Positions 25,640 to 33,490 of a stretch of DNA of 64,000 nt are shown here, in pieces; position 1 is the stretch's first letter; the number at the start of each line of letters is the position of its first letter. Under the pieces are notes generated by a model that made no database searches, had not been told where the DNA came from, and worked only from the letters and a program-made list of their open reading frames with translations. A program made the translations under genes and the position numbers. This stretch comes from JAHRAW01 sp965203265. GTDB lineage: Bacteria; Pseudomonadota; Gammaproteobacteria; Arenicellales; Poriferihabitantaceae. Location: assembly GCA_965203265.1 (NCBI GenBank), contig CBDBBV010000002.1:2046001-2110000 (forward strand), written 5' to 3'.

Positions 25640-27370
25640 TCAGCGATTGATCTCGGCCGCCATTTGCCGAATCCGTTCGGGATCGGCGGTTTTCAACATT
25701 TCGGCCACCTGCGAGCCGAGGGCGGCCAAGTCGGTCATGCGAATCTTCCGCTTCACCTCCGCCAGAGAGGCCGGGTCCATGCTGAATTCTCGCAACCCCA
25801 TGCCCAGCAGAATGCGGGTATAGGACACATCTCCGGCCATCTCCCCGCACATCGACACGGGTATGCCGGCGGATTTGCCGGCGTCGATGGTGTGCTTGAT
25901 GAGGCGCAGCACCGACGGGTGCAGCGGATCGTAGAGATAGTTGACCTCGTCGTCGATGCGGTCGATGGCGAGTGTGTACTGGATGAGATCGTTGGTGCCG
26001 ATGGAGAGGAAATCCAGTTTGGGGGCAAACAGGTCGGCTGCGATGGCCGCCGCCGGTACCTCGATCATGCCGCCGATGGGCGCGTCCGGATTGAAGTCGA
26101 TGGCCTCCTGAGTCAATTCCCCCTTGATCTGATCCAACAGGGCGAACAACTGATTCAGCTCCTCCATGCTGGACACCATCGGCACCATGATGCGAACCCG
26201 CCCGAGGGTGGATACCCGATAAATCGCCCGCAACTGGGGCTTGAACAAGCCGAGATCGTGCAGACACAGGCGAATCGCGCGCCGCCCGAGAGCCGGATTG
26301 ATGGCAACCGCATCGCTCGCTCGGCCGCCGTCCACCTGCTTGTCCGCGCCCAAATCCAGCGTGCGGAAGGTAACCGGCTGTTCGGTGCGCCCGACCACAT
26401 CGGCGTACACCGCGAACTGCTCCTCCTCGTCGGGTAGTTGCTGGCGATTCATGAACAGGAATTCGGTGCGATACAGGCCGACGCCCTGCGCGTTCTGGGA
26501 AATGCCCTCGGCGATTTCCTCCGGCAGCTCGATGTTCACGAACAGCGAAACCGCTTCGCCGTCCAGCGTGATCGCCTCGGCGTCGCGCAGGGCATCCAGC
26601 TCCTGTATGCGCCGCAGTATCTTTTCCCGGCGGCGTTCATACCCGGCCAGCGCCGCCGCATCCGGATCCACCAGCACCACGCCGCGCTTGCCGTCGATCA
26701 CCAGCAAGTCGCCGTTTTGCACATAGCGAATGGCGTCGCGCAAACCGACCACCGCCGGAATTCCCATGCTGCGGGCGAGGATCGCGGTGTGGGAGATGGG
26801 CCCGCCCAGATTGGTGATGAAGGCGCTGATGCGGTGGCGCTTCAATTCGACCGCGTCGGCCGGAGTGAGATCGTTGGCGACGATGATTTCGCCGGCAAAA
26901 GTCCCCGCGGGTTGATCGCTCAACTCGCCGGGCGCCTCCAGCAACTCCCCCTGCACGCGCGCCACCACCTGCGCCACATCCACCGACTTGTCGCTGAGAT
27001 AGGGATCGTCGATGTCCTTGAAGAATTGATCCAAATTGGCGGCGTGGCGATCGAGGGCGGCTTCGGCGTTGATTTTCCGTTGGCGAATGGTACCGGCCGG
27101 CTGTTCGTGCAAAACCGGATCGCGCAGCATCATCAGATGGGCGCCGAGAAAAGCGGCGATTTCCTCCGGCGCGTCCGCGGGCAATTCATCGCGAATTTTC
27201 TGCAGAGACGCCGTGGCGCGCGCCACCGCCCGCCGCAGGCGATCGATCTCGTCCTCGACTCGCTCCGCCTCGATGGAGAATTCGGGGATTCCCCGGCCGG
27301 CCGAGCGAATGACGCGCGCCGTGCCGATGGCGATGCCGCTGCCGATTCCGCTGGCGTGCAGGGTGAACAT
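25640..27370 (-). CDS. ptsI: PTS enzyme I (phosphoenolpyruvate-protein phosphotransferase)
   Basis: Takes phosphate from PEP and passes it to HPr. ATG 27370 (MFTLHASGIGSGIAIG) gives 576 residues, the size of sugar-type enzyme I without the GAF domain of PtsP. The phosphorylated histidine is in GGPISHTAILARSMGIPA (about residue 190) and the PEP-site cysteine in VSMCGEMAGD. It lies 5 bp after ptsH. No PTS permease is near, so with ptsN and ptsH this is likely a regulatory phosphorelay. Confidence 0.95.
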   Translation of the reverse strand: MFTLHASGIGSGIAIGTARVIRSAGRGIPEFSIEAERVEDEIDRLRRAVARATASLQKIRDELPADAPEEIAAFLGAHLMMLRDPVLHEQPAGTIRQRKINAEAALDRHAANLDQFFKDIDDPYLSDKSVDVAQVVARVQGELLEAPGELSDQPAGTFAGEIIVANDLTPADAVELKRHRISAFITNLGGPISHTAILARSMGIPAVVGLRDAIRYVQNGDLLVIDGKRGVVLVDPDAAALAGYERRREKILRRIQELDALRDAEAITLDGEAVSLFVNIELPEEIAEGISQNAQGVGLYRTEFLFMNRQQLPDEEEQFAVYADVVGRTEQPVTFRTLDLGADKQVDGGRASDAVAINPALGRRAIRLCLHDLGLFKPQLRAIYRVSTLGRVRIMVPMVSSMEELNQLFALLDQIKGELTQEAIDFNPDAPIGGMIEVPAAAIAADLFAPKLDFLSIGTNDLIQYTLAIDRIDDEVNYLYDPLHPSVLRLIKHTIDAGKSAGIPVSMCGEMAGDVSYTRILLGMGLREFSMDPASLAEVKRKIRMTDLAALGSQVAEMLKTADPERIRQMAAEINR

Positions 27371-27375
27371 GGCGC

Positions 27376-27648
27376 CTACTCGCCCTCGCCGAAGCAGTCG
27401 GCGAACAGCCGGCAAACCGCCTCGGCGGCGCTTTCGGCATCTTCCCCCTGCACCATCAGGGTAAGCTCGCTGCCCTGCGTGGCCGCCAGCATCATCACGC
27501 CCATGATGCTCTTCGCGTCCACCGCCGTTTCCGCGCGGGTCAGGCGGATGGCGCTTTGGTATCCACCGGCCAACTTCACCAGTTTGGCTGCCGCTCGGGC
27601 GTGCAGGCCGAGTTTGTTGACCACCGTGATGCGCCGTTCGAGGATCAT
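27376..27648 (-). CDS. ptsH: Phosphocarrier protein HPr (NPr-like position)
   Basis: Phosphocarrier of 90 residues from ATG 27648. The active-site histidine is in NKLGLHARAA, and the regulatory-serine region AKSIMGVMML is also present. It overlaps rapZ by 4 bp, as does NPr (ptsO) in gammaproteobacterial rpoN clusters, but here it is followed directly by enzyme I. No HPr kinase (hprK) gene was seen nearby, so Ser phosphorylation cannot be predicted. Confidence 0.93.
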   Translation of the reverse strand: MILERRITVVNKLGLHARAAAKLVKLAGGYQSAIRLTRAETAVDAKSIMGVMMLAATQGSELTLMVQGEDAESAAEAVCRLFADCFGEGE

Positions 27649-28493
27649 TTCGCCAGCTGCCGGTGGCGCACCTGTACGGCGATGCCGTGGTCGGCAAAGC
27701 GTTGCCGCAGTCGCTCGGCGACATGCACCGAGCGATGGCGGCCGCCGGTGCAGCCGATGGCCACGGTGAAATAACTGCGGTTTTCGGCGGCGAAGCCCGG
27801 CAACCACTTTTGCAGAAAACCGTGTATTTCGTCGATCATCCGGCGCACCGGATCGCGTTCGCTCAGATAATCGGCCACCGCCTGATCGAGGCCGGTCAGG
27901 TCGCGTAGCCGCGCCTCCCAATGGGGGTTGGGCAGGCAGCGCACATCGAAGACGAAATCGGCTTCTCGCGGGGAGCCGAATTTGAAGCCGAACGACTCGA
28001 TCAGAAACAGCGGCCCGGTGGCCGCGCCGAGCGTGGCGAAATCCCGAATCAGCCCGCGCAGCTCGTGCGCGGTGGTGTCGGTGGTGTCGATGATCTTCTC
28101 GGCGCGCTCGCGCAACGGCTGCAGCAACGCGCGCTCCTGCCGGATTCCCTCGACCAGCGGCGTGTGCAGGTCGGTCAGCGGGTGCTTGCGGCGAGTGTTG
28201 CCGTAGCGGCGAATCAGCATGTACTCCTCGGCTTGCAGGAAGAGGATGCGGTAGGGGTTTTCGCGTTGCTCCAGTTCCTGCAATTTTTCGTCGAGGCGCA
28301 ACAGGAAATGCTGATTGCGCGAGTCGATGCCGACCGCCGCGCCGCGCGCAATTTCCGTCGCCCCCCTCAGACAACCGGCAAATTCGGGCAACAGCACCGA
28401 CGGCAGATTGTCCATGCAGTAATAGCCGATGTCCTCGAGAGACTGCAACGCCACGCTCTTGCCGGAGCCGGACAAGCCGCTGATGATCAGCAT
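27645..28493 (-). CDS. rapZ: RNase adapter protein / nucleotide-binding protein RapZ
   Basis: P-loop protein that in enterobacteria guides small RNAs GlmY/GlmZ to RNase E and controls glucosamine-6-phosphate synthesis. ATG 28493 gives 282 residues. Walker A is ISGLSGSGKSVAL, followed by DIGYYCMDNLP; the C-terminal domain includes FGFKFGSPREADFVFDVRCLPNP and IGCTGGRHRSVHVAE, diagnostic for the family. It overlaps ptsH by 4 bp. Whether GlmY/Z-like RNAs exist here cannot be told. Confidence 0.95.
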   Translation of the reverse strand: MLIISGLSGSGKSVALQSLEDIGYYCMDNLPSVLLPEFAGCLRGATEIARGAAVGIDSRNQHFLLRLDEKLQELEQRENPYRILFLQAEEYMLIRRYGNTRRKHPLTDLHTPLVEGIRQERALLQPLRERAEKIIDTTDTTAHELRGLIRDFATLGAATGPLFLIESFGFKFGSPREADFVFDVRCLPNPHWEARLRDLTGLDQAVADYLSERDPVRRMIDEIHGFLQKWLPGFAAENRSYFTVAIGCTGGRHRSVHVAERLRQRFADHGIAVQVRHRQLAK

Positions 28494-28527
28494 TTGGGGC
28501 GAGGTCGTCACGGGGGGGCGGAAGCGC

Positions 28528-29058
28528 TCAAGTGGATTGCGGTTTTTCCTTGAAATGCGCCGCCAGTTCCGCGGCGCTGCGCGACTGCTTGAGTTGGTCG
28601 GGAAAACCCGGAGTGTTGAATCGGGCGGCGAGCGCCGCCAGCAGTTGCAGATGAGTTTCGTCGGCCTCCAGCGGCACCAGCAGACACACCGCCAGCCACA
28701 CCGGCATACCGTCCGGAGCGTCGTAATTGACGCCGTGCTTGAGTCGGGCGACCACCAACAGCGGCTCGGCCAAGCCTTCGATCCGGCCGTGCGGCAGGGC
28801 GATGCCGTTGCCGATACCGGTGCAACCGAGTTTCTCGCGCTTGAGCAGGGTGCACAGCACGGTGTCCAAATCGGGGCCGTGGGATGGCTCGGATGCCAGT
28901 TTCGCCATCTGCTCGAACAGCCGCTTGCGGCTGGATACATCCAGATCGATCACCACCCGCCGATCATCGAGAAAATCGCCGATGGTCACGGCACCGGATT
29001 CGCCGCTGGATTTGCCGCCACCGCGCTCGCCAGTGGGATCAATGGCGGGATGGGTCAT
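28528..29058 (-). CDS. ptsN: Nitrogen-regulatory PTS enzyme IIA (PtsN)
   Basis: EIIA-Ntr, final acceptor of the PTS-Ntr phosphorelay. The EIIA domain has its active histidine in GNGIALPHGRIEG and the fold-typical KREKLGCTGIG just before it. At 176 residues it has a short polar N-terminal extension rich in Gly and Ser (GERGGGKSSGESG); a shorter start would also be possible. It overlaps hpf by 20 bp and is 34 bp upstream of rapZ. Confidence 0.93.
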   Translation of the reverse strand: MTHPAIDPTGERGGGKSSGESGAVTIGDFLDDRRVVIDLDVSSRKRLFEQMAKLASEPSHGPDLDTVLCTLLKREKLGCTGIGNGIALPHGRIEGLAEPLLVVARLKHGVNYDAPDGMPVWLAVCLLVPLEADETHLQLLAALAARFNTPGFPDQLKQSRSAAELAAHFKEKPQST

Positions 29059-29377
29059 CTCGGATTTGTTTCAGGGATTCGTCGCTGCGATGGTGATCGG
29101 TCAGCTTTTCCTTGTGCTTGATCACCTGCCGGTCGAGCTTGCCGGCCATGGTGTCGATGGCGGCGTACATATCGTCCGCCGTGCCGGAGGCGTGTATGGT
29201 CGCCCCCTTGGCGTTGATGGTGGCCTCCGCCATATGGCGGGTTTTCTCCACATGCAGCACCACATTGGTATTGGTCACATAGTCGAAATGGCGCGCGATT
29301 TTTTCCACCTTCTCCGCCACGTGGTCGTGCAGCGCCTGCGTGATTTCCATCTGTTGTCCGCTGATTGATATTTGCAT
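29039..29377 (-). CDS. hpf: Ribosome hibernation promoting factor (short form)
   Basis: Binds the 30S subunit in stationary phase and helps form inactive 100S dimers. The 112-residue protein starts MQISISGQQMEITQALHDHV and contains VVLHVEKTRHMAEATI and DDMYAAIDTMAGKLDRQ, the standard HPF/YfiA blocks. It is first in the hpf-ptsN-rapZ-ptsH-ptsI run. In most relatives rpoN lies immediately upstream; here the upstream DNA is an IS scar and an unrelated methyltransferase. Confidence 0.94.
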   Translation of the reverse strand: MQISISGQQMEITQALHDHVAEKVEKIARHFDYVTNTNVVLHVEKTRHMAEATINAKGATIHASGTADDMYAAIDTMAGKLDRQVIKHKEKLTDHHRSDESLKQIRDDPSRH

Positions 29378-29536
29378 GGTATGCCCTCCGAATTGTTGGT
29401 TGAACGATCTTCGGGAAATCGAACGCGGGCGGCGCCGAGCGCGCCTGTGCCGATTCCACTCACCTCGGCTAGCGACAATGAGTCATTGTTGCGCACCAGT
29501 GGTCTGTCTCGCCCCATTGTAACGAAAGCGCGGCGG

Positions 29537-29600
29537 GATTGCGTGCGATGCCAATACATTCCGGACTTGGGGTGATGTACGAAGATGAACCGCACGGGGG
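29537..29600 (-). repeat. Right-end remnant of the 33.5-kb insertion sequence
   Basis: The segment holds CGATGCCAATACATTCCGGAC followed after a diverged stretch by GATGAACCGCAC. Both blocks match, in reverse orientation, the right end of the shrunken IS copy at about 33.43-33.49 kb (and partly the complete IS at 34.55-34.58 kb). No transposase reading frame remains here. It lies in the 278-bp gap between hpf and the methyltransferase gene, exactly where rpoN would be expected, so it may mark an IS-linked deletion. Confidence 0.7.
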
Positions 29601-29654
29601 ACAAAATCACGCGAGTCGGATAGGTGCGGCCGCATCCGGCATTCGGGTAGCCGC

Positions 29655-30251
29655 CTACCAAAGCAATAACGGCGCTGTCCACAGCCTCAATTCCAGAGCG
29701 GCCACTGCCACAATAAACCACGAAACATGCGCCATATGTGTGCGGTAGACTTTCAAGTCGACCGGTGTCTCGCGCGGTTCTTTGAATCCCGAAAATTTCG
29801 GGAAAAATCGCGGCACAGCGCAGCAATAGCGGCTATGGGTATCGCCATGTTGTCGGGCAAGTTTGGCTTCTTCGGTCTTGATCGTTGCGTGATACACGGG
29901 AAACACACAAGCAAAAATCAACAGCGGAATCGTGAACGTTTTCGTGCACATGCCAACGCCAATGGCGCCGAGAAGACTGAGAAAATATAGCGGATTGCGC
30001 GACAGGGAGTACGGCCCTTCGGTCACCAGCGTGCTGGTTTTTTGTCCACCGATATACAACATGCACCACAATCGACCTAATACCGCTGCGGCGACAAGGC
30101 AGAGTCCGATGAAAAACAATAATGAGCCGACGATTTCGAGCGCCCCGGTGTTCCATCGACTATCGGCAAGCAACATGAGCGCCAGCACCCCTGCAAATGC
30201 AATTTGGTGCAATCGGATGCGTAATCGGGTTATGAGTTTGCTTGCGGTCAT
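29655..30251 (-). CDS. Isoprenylcysteine/phospholipid methyltransferase-like membrane protein
   Basis: Integral membrane protein of 198 residues with about five helices. The C-terminal block GPYSLSRNPLYFLSLLGAIG matches the ICMT/PEMT methyltransferase pattern (xGPYxxxRNPxY), and EEAKLARQHGDTHSRYCCAVPRFFP supplies the second conserved block (E..L...fG..Y..Y...vprf.P). In-family members methylate lipids or prenylated or other membrane substrates; the substrate here is unknown. It is AT-richer than its neighbours, occupies the usual rpoN place, and is probably acquired. Confidence 0.8.
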   Translation of the reverse strand: MTASKLITRLRIRLHQIAFAGVLALMLLADSRWNTGALEIVGSLLFFIGLCLVAAAVLGRLWCMLYIGGQKTSTLVTEGPYSLSRNPLYFLSLLGAIGVGMCTKTFTIPLLIFACVFPVYHATIKTEEAKLARQHGDTHSRYCCAVPRFFPKFSGFKEPRETPVDLKVYRTHMAHVSWFIVAVAALELRLWTAPLLLW

Positions 30252-30418
30252 TTCGATTTCGGGGAGCTACTTCTAGCCGGAAAAGACTGTTTTATTTGGC
30301 AGGTGGTCCGATTCGGCGGAAACCATCCGCACGATGCATGCGGGCGAGAGTGAAACACAAAACGTCGAAGGCGTCAACAAAATGTACGATGGTCGGTTGC
30401 GCGCTTGGGGGGGCACGC

Positions 30419-31144
30419 CTACATGCGAAAGTCCTGGCCGAGATAGGCTTCGCGCGCCTTTTCGTCCGCCAGAATCGTCTCCGGCGAGCCGCAGATCAGC
30501 ACCTTGCCCAGATGCAGAATGTAGGCGCGGTCGCAGATGCCGAGGGTTTCGCGCACATTGTGGTCGGTGACCAGCACGCCGATGCCGCGCCGCTTGAGCA
30601 GCCGGATGATGCGCTGAATATCCCGCACCGCGATGGGATCGATGCCGGCGAACGGCTCGTCCAGCAGAACGAACGCCGGCTGCAGCGCCAGCGCCCGGGC
30701 GATTTCCACGCGCCGCTGCTCGCCGCCGGACAGCTGAATGGCGGGTTTGTCGCGCAAATGGTGAATGCCGAATTCCTCCATCAGACTCCGGCTGATTTCG
30801 CGCCGCTCGGCCGCGCCGTGTTTTCCGCTCGCCTCGAGCACGGCGAGGATGTTTTGCCCGGCGGTGAGTTTTCTAAACACCGAATGCTCCTGCGGCAAAT
30901 AGCCGATCCCCTTGCGCGCGCGCCGGTGCATGGGTAGTTGGGTGATGTCCTCGCCGTCGAGGATGATCGCGCCCGCGGTGTGGCGCACCAAGCCGATGAT
31001 CATGTTGAAACTGGTGGTCTTGCCGGCGCCGTTTGCGCCCAGCAAGCCGACCACCTCGCCCTCGGACACCGCCAGATCGATGTGATCGACGATAACCGCC
31101 CGATCGTATTTTTTCACCAGTCCCCGAACTTCCAGAGATTTCAT
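30419..31144 (-). CDS. lptB: LPS export ABC transporter ATP-binding protein LptB
   Basis: ATPase of the LptB2FGC complex that extracts LPS from the inner membrane. The 241-residue protein has Walker A GANGAGKTTSFNMI, the LptB-typical GYLPQEHSVFRKLT, signature LSGGEQRRVEIAR and Walker B FVLLDEPFAGIDPIAV. Its start overlaps lptA by 4 bp. It ends beside an intergenic region where rpoN would normally follow. Confidence 0.96.
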   Translation of the reverse strand: MKSLEVRGLVKKYDRAVIVDHIDLAVSEGEVVGLLGANGAGKTTSFNMIIGLVRHTAGAIILDGEDITQLPMHRRARKGIGYLPQEHSVFRKLTAGQNILAVLEASGKHGAAERREISRSLMEEFGIHHLRDKPAIQLSGGEQRRVEIARALALQPAFVLLDEPFAGIDPIAVRDIQRIIRLLKRRGIGVLVTDHNVRETLGICDRAYILHLGKVLICGSPETILADEKAREAYLGQDFRM

Positions 31145-31674
31145 GGCACCGCCGGCGAGTTGTCCTCGTCCCGACTGGGGGGGATGATCAGGCGCGGTCG
31201 CTCGCCCGCGCCGACTTTAACCTGTTCGACCTTGACCTTGTCGCGCGCGAAGTCGTACACGATCCGCCCGCCCTGAATCCGGTTTCCGCTCATCTCGATG
31301 TCGGCGCGGCCCTCGAGTATCACGATATTCTCCGCCCGCCGCAGAGTGATGACGCCGGCCTGCCCGATCGCATCGCCCGCCTGCTCCTCGGCGCGCTGGC
31401 GGAATCGCCCCGGATTGCCGCGACACACGCCCTCATTCATCTCGCCGTCCGCATCGTGGCGCGTTACCAATTCATCGCAATCGAGGCGCAGGCGGCCCTG
31501 ACTGAATACCACATTGCCCCGGTAAACGCGCACGCCGCTTTGCAGATCCAGCTCGAAATCATCGGCCTCCAGCGTGGTTGGCTGGGCGTCGTCGGAGTCG
31601 AGGGCGTGGGCGGATGAGCCGGGCATGAGTGCCAGCGCCAGCGCCGCCAGTGTGTGGAGCATCTTGCGAGCCAT
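31141..31674 (-). CDS. lptA: LPS transport periplasmic protein LptA
   Basis: OstA-like periplasmic bridge protein for LPS, 177 residues with signal peptide (MLHTLAALALALMPGSSAHA). The mature part begins with the typical TTLEADDFELDLQSGVRVYRGNV and includes the OstA beta-jellyroll pattern (VVFSQGRLRLDCDEL, NRIQGGRIVYDF). It lies 2 bp after lptC and overlaps lptB by 4 bp. Confidence 0.92.
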   Translation of the reverse strand: MARKMLHTLAALALALMPGSSAHALDSDDAQPTTLEADDFELDLQSGVRVYRGNVVFSQGRLRLDCDELVTRHDADGEMNEGVCRGNPGRFRQRAEEQAGDAIGQAGVITLRRAENIVILEGRADIEMSGNRIQGGRIVYDFARDKVKVEQVKVGAGERPRLIIPPSRDEDNSPAVP

Positions 31675-31676
31675 GC

Positions 31677-32144
31677 TCAGCCGCCGTCTCCGGACCTGGC
31701 TCCGGCCCCCGCCCCCTTGAGGCGGATGCGCATGGTGTTTGTGGTGGCGCGCGCGCCGCCGACTTCGATTACCCGGACATTGCCGGACAGCAACAGTTGC
31801 GCGCCGTCGTCGCCCAGCCAGCCGGAGTCCGCGTGGATGTGGCGAGGCGCGCGGGGCGGGTGGTATTGGATGAGGTGCGGGCGTTGCAGCAGGGCGCGCT
31901 CGTCGCCGGGATAATGCAGCAAACGCGCGGCGCTGAGTCGGTACTTTTTGCCGCGCCGATCCATGCCGGTGGAGACGAAGTTTTCGATGTAGTAATCCAC
32001 GCCTTCGTTCTCACCCCCGACGGCAGGCGCCGCGCCGTCGGCGGGCGCGAGCAACCCGAATCGGAGCCACGCCGAAATCCCGATGAGCAGCGCGAACAAC
32101 GCCGCCACGACTAGGTATTGCCGAAGTCCCATCCCCATCCCCAT
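31677..32144 (-). CDS. lptC: LPS export protein LptC
   Basis: Bitopic inner-membrane protein that hands LPS from LptBFG to LptA. ATG 32144 (MGMGMGLRQYL) gives 155 residues with one N-terminal membrane helix (LVVAALFALLIGISAWL) and a periplasmic part containing DYYIENFVSTGMDRRGKKYRLSA, the usual LptC start of the jellyroll. It follows kdsD after 16 bp. Sequence conservation is modest, but position before lptA-lptB supports it. Confidence 0.88.
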   Translation of the reverse strand: MGMGMGLRQYLVVAALFALLIGISAWLRFGLLAPADGAAPAVGGENEGVDYYIENFVSTGMDRRGKKYRLSAARLLHYPGDERALLQRPHLIQYHPPRAPRHIHADSGWLGDDGAQLLLSGNVRVIEVGGARATTNTMRIRLKGAGAGARSGDGG

Positions 32145-32160
32145 TGGCTCGGGCGCGATT

Positions 32161-33150
32161 TCAGATGACGCCGACACGCAGCAGGTCGTGGGTATTGAGC
32201 GCCCCCACCACGCGCCCGTCGTCGTCCACCACGAACACGCCGTTGAGCGCATGGGGGCCGCGCTGGGCGAATTCCCGCATGGTGGTGACGATCTCTTGCG
32301 CCAGCATATCGGGCTTGATGGTGAACGGATTCGGCGTCATCAGTTCGACCGCATTGCTGTTGTAGATATCCACTTCCCGATTGAGCGAGCGGCGCAGGTC
32401 GCCGTCGGTGAACATGCCGAGCAGCCGGTTGTCGTCGTCCACCACGCCGGCCATGCCGAGGGATTTCGACGACATCTCCAACACCAGCTGGCGCAGGGTG
32501 GCGCGGTCGTCCACCAGCGGCAATTGCTCGCCGGTGTGCATCAAGTCCGAGGCGTACAACAACAGCCGCTTCCCCAACACGCCGCCCGGATGGGTGCGGG
32601 CGAAATCCTCCGCCGAGAACCCTCTCAAATGTTGCACCACCACCGCCAGCGCATCCCCCATCACCAGAGTCGCCGTGGTGCTCGCCGTGGGGGCGAGGTT
32701 GTGCGGGCAGGCTTCTTTCTCGACGCTGGTGTCGAGGCAGGCGTCGGATTGCCGCGCCAGAGAGGAGGCGGGGTTGCCGCTCATGGTGACCAGGCCGCTG
32801 CCGATTCGCTTGACGATGGGGAGAATGGTAACCACCTCCGAGGTTTCCCCCGAATTGGAGATGATCAGCACCACATCGTTGGGCGTGATCATGCCGAGGT
32901 CTCCGTGGCTCGCCTCGCCGGGGTGGACGAAGAAGGACGGGGTACCGGTGCTGGCCAGAGTGGAAGCGATCTTGCCGCCGATATGGCCGGATTTCCCCAT
33001 GCCGATCACCACCACCCGGCCACGGCAATTCAGCAGCATTTCACACGCCATGGCGAAATTCGAATCGATCCGCCCGCCGAGCGCGGCAACCGCCTCCGCT
33101 TCGAGTTGAATGACCGAGCGCGCATGGGATAGGGCGCTTTGTTTTTCCAT
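32161..33150 (-). CDS. kdsD: Arabinose-5-phosphate isomerase KdsD
   Basis: Makes D-arabinose-5-phosphate, the precursor of Kdo for LPS. ATG 33150 gives 329 residues: an SIS domain with VIGMGKSGHIGGKIASTLA and PGEASHGDLGMI, followed by two CBS domains (LVDDRATLRQLVLEM; GVFVVDDDGRVVGALNTHD). The open frame continues upstream into IS remnant DNA, so that extension was not used. kdsC, often between kdsD and lptC, is absent here. It starts the kdsD-lptCAB run. Confidence 0.95.
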   Translation of the reverse strand: MEKQSALSHARSVIQLEAEAVAALGGRIDSNFAMACEMLLNCRGRVVVIGMGKSGHIGGKIASTLASTGTPSFFVHPGEASHGDLGMITPNDVVLIISNSGETSEVVTILPIVKRIGSGLVTMSGNPASSLARQSDACLDTSVEKEACPHNLAPTASTTATLVMGDALAVVVQHLRGFSAEDFARTHPGGVLGKRLLLYASDLMHTGEQLPLVDDRATLRQLVLEMSSKSLGMAGVVDDDNRLLGMFTDGDLRRSLNREVDIYNSNAVELMTPNPFTIKPDMLAQEIVTTMREFAQRGPHALNGVFVVDDDGRVVGALNTHDLLRVGVI

Positions 33151-33195
33151 CGCAAGTATCGGATTTGGCCGGCTCGCAAGTATAGCAAAAGCGGC

Positions 33196-33490
33196 CATCG
33201 GTAAATGCGCCAGTTGCGCCGCGAGTAACCCAATATCGCCGGAGAAGCCCTGCGCATCGCTCCGGCGAACATCACCCGCCACGGCAAACTCAAAGCATAC
33301 AAACTCCATAGAAAACATACACTTAGCGTCGCCATCGACCACGCTACCCGCTTTTCCGTAGCCATCTGCCCCGAAAGCGCATCGAGCAAAAACGCCGCCC
33401 CCACGCCGCCCTGCAATTCCGCCAGCCAGTGCGGTTCATCGCGAAAAACCATCCGAAGTCCGGAATGTATTGGCATCGTACAGGGCCTGC
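33196..33490 (+). mobile_element. Shrunken, internally deleted copy of the neighbouring IS
   Basis: This stretch aligns piecewise with the complete element just downstream: about 33205-33250 matches the GTTGCGCCGCGAGT region at 33838, then 33251-33295 matches 33969-34020, then 33325-33395 matches 34140-34215, and 33400-33490 matches the right end at 34490-34585. The blocks keep their order with several internal deletions, leaving about 0.3 kb and no transposase frame. The right end (GTCCGGAATGTATTGGCATC) is kept, which makes it look like a MITE-style derivative. It abuts the left end of the complete element. Confidence 0.8.

Noticed and set aside
30407..30413. Run of seven G downstream of lptB as a second contingency tract
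   Set aside because: It is short, outside any gene and not near a start codon; no switching role can be argued.
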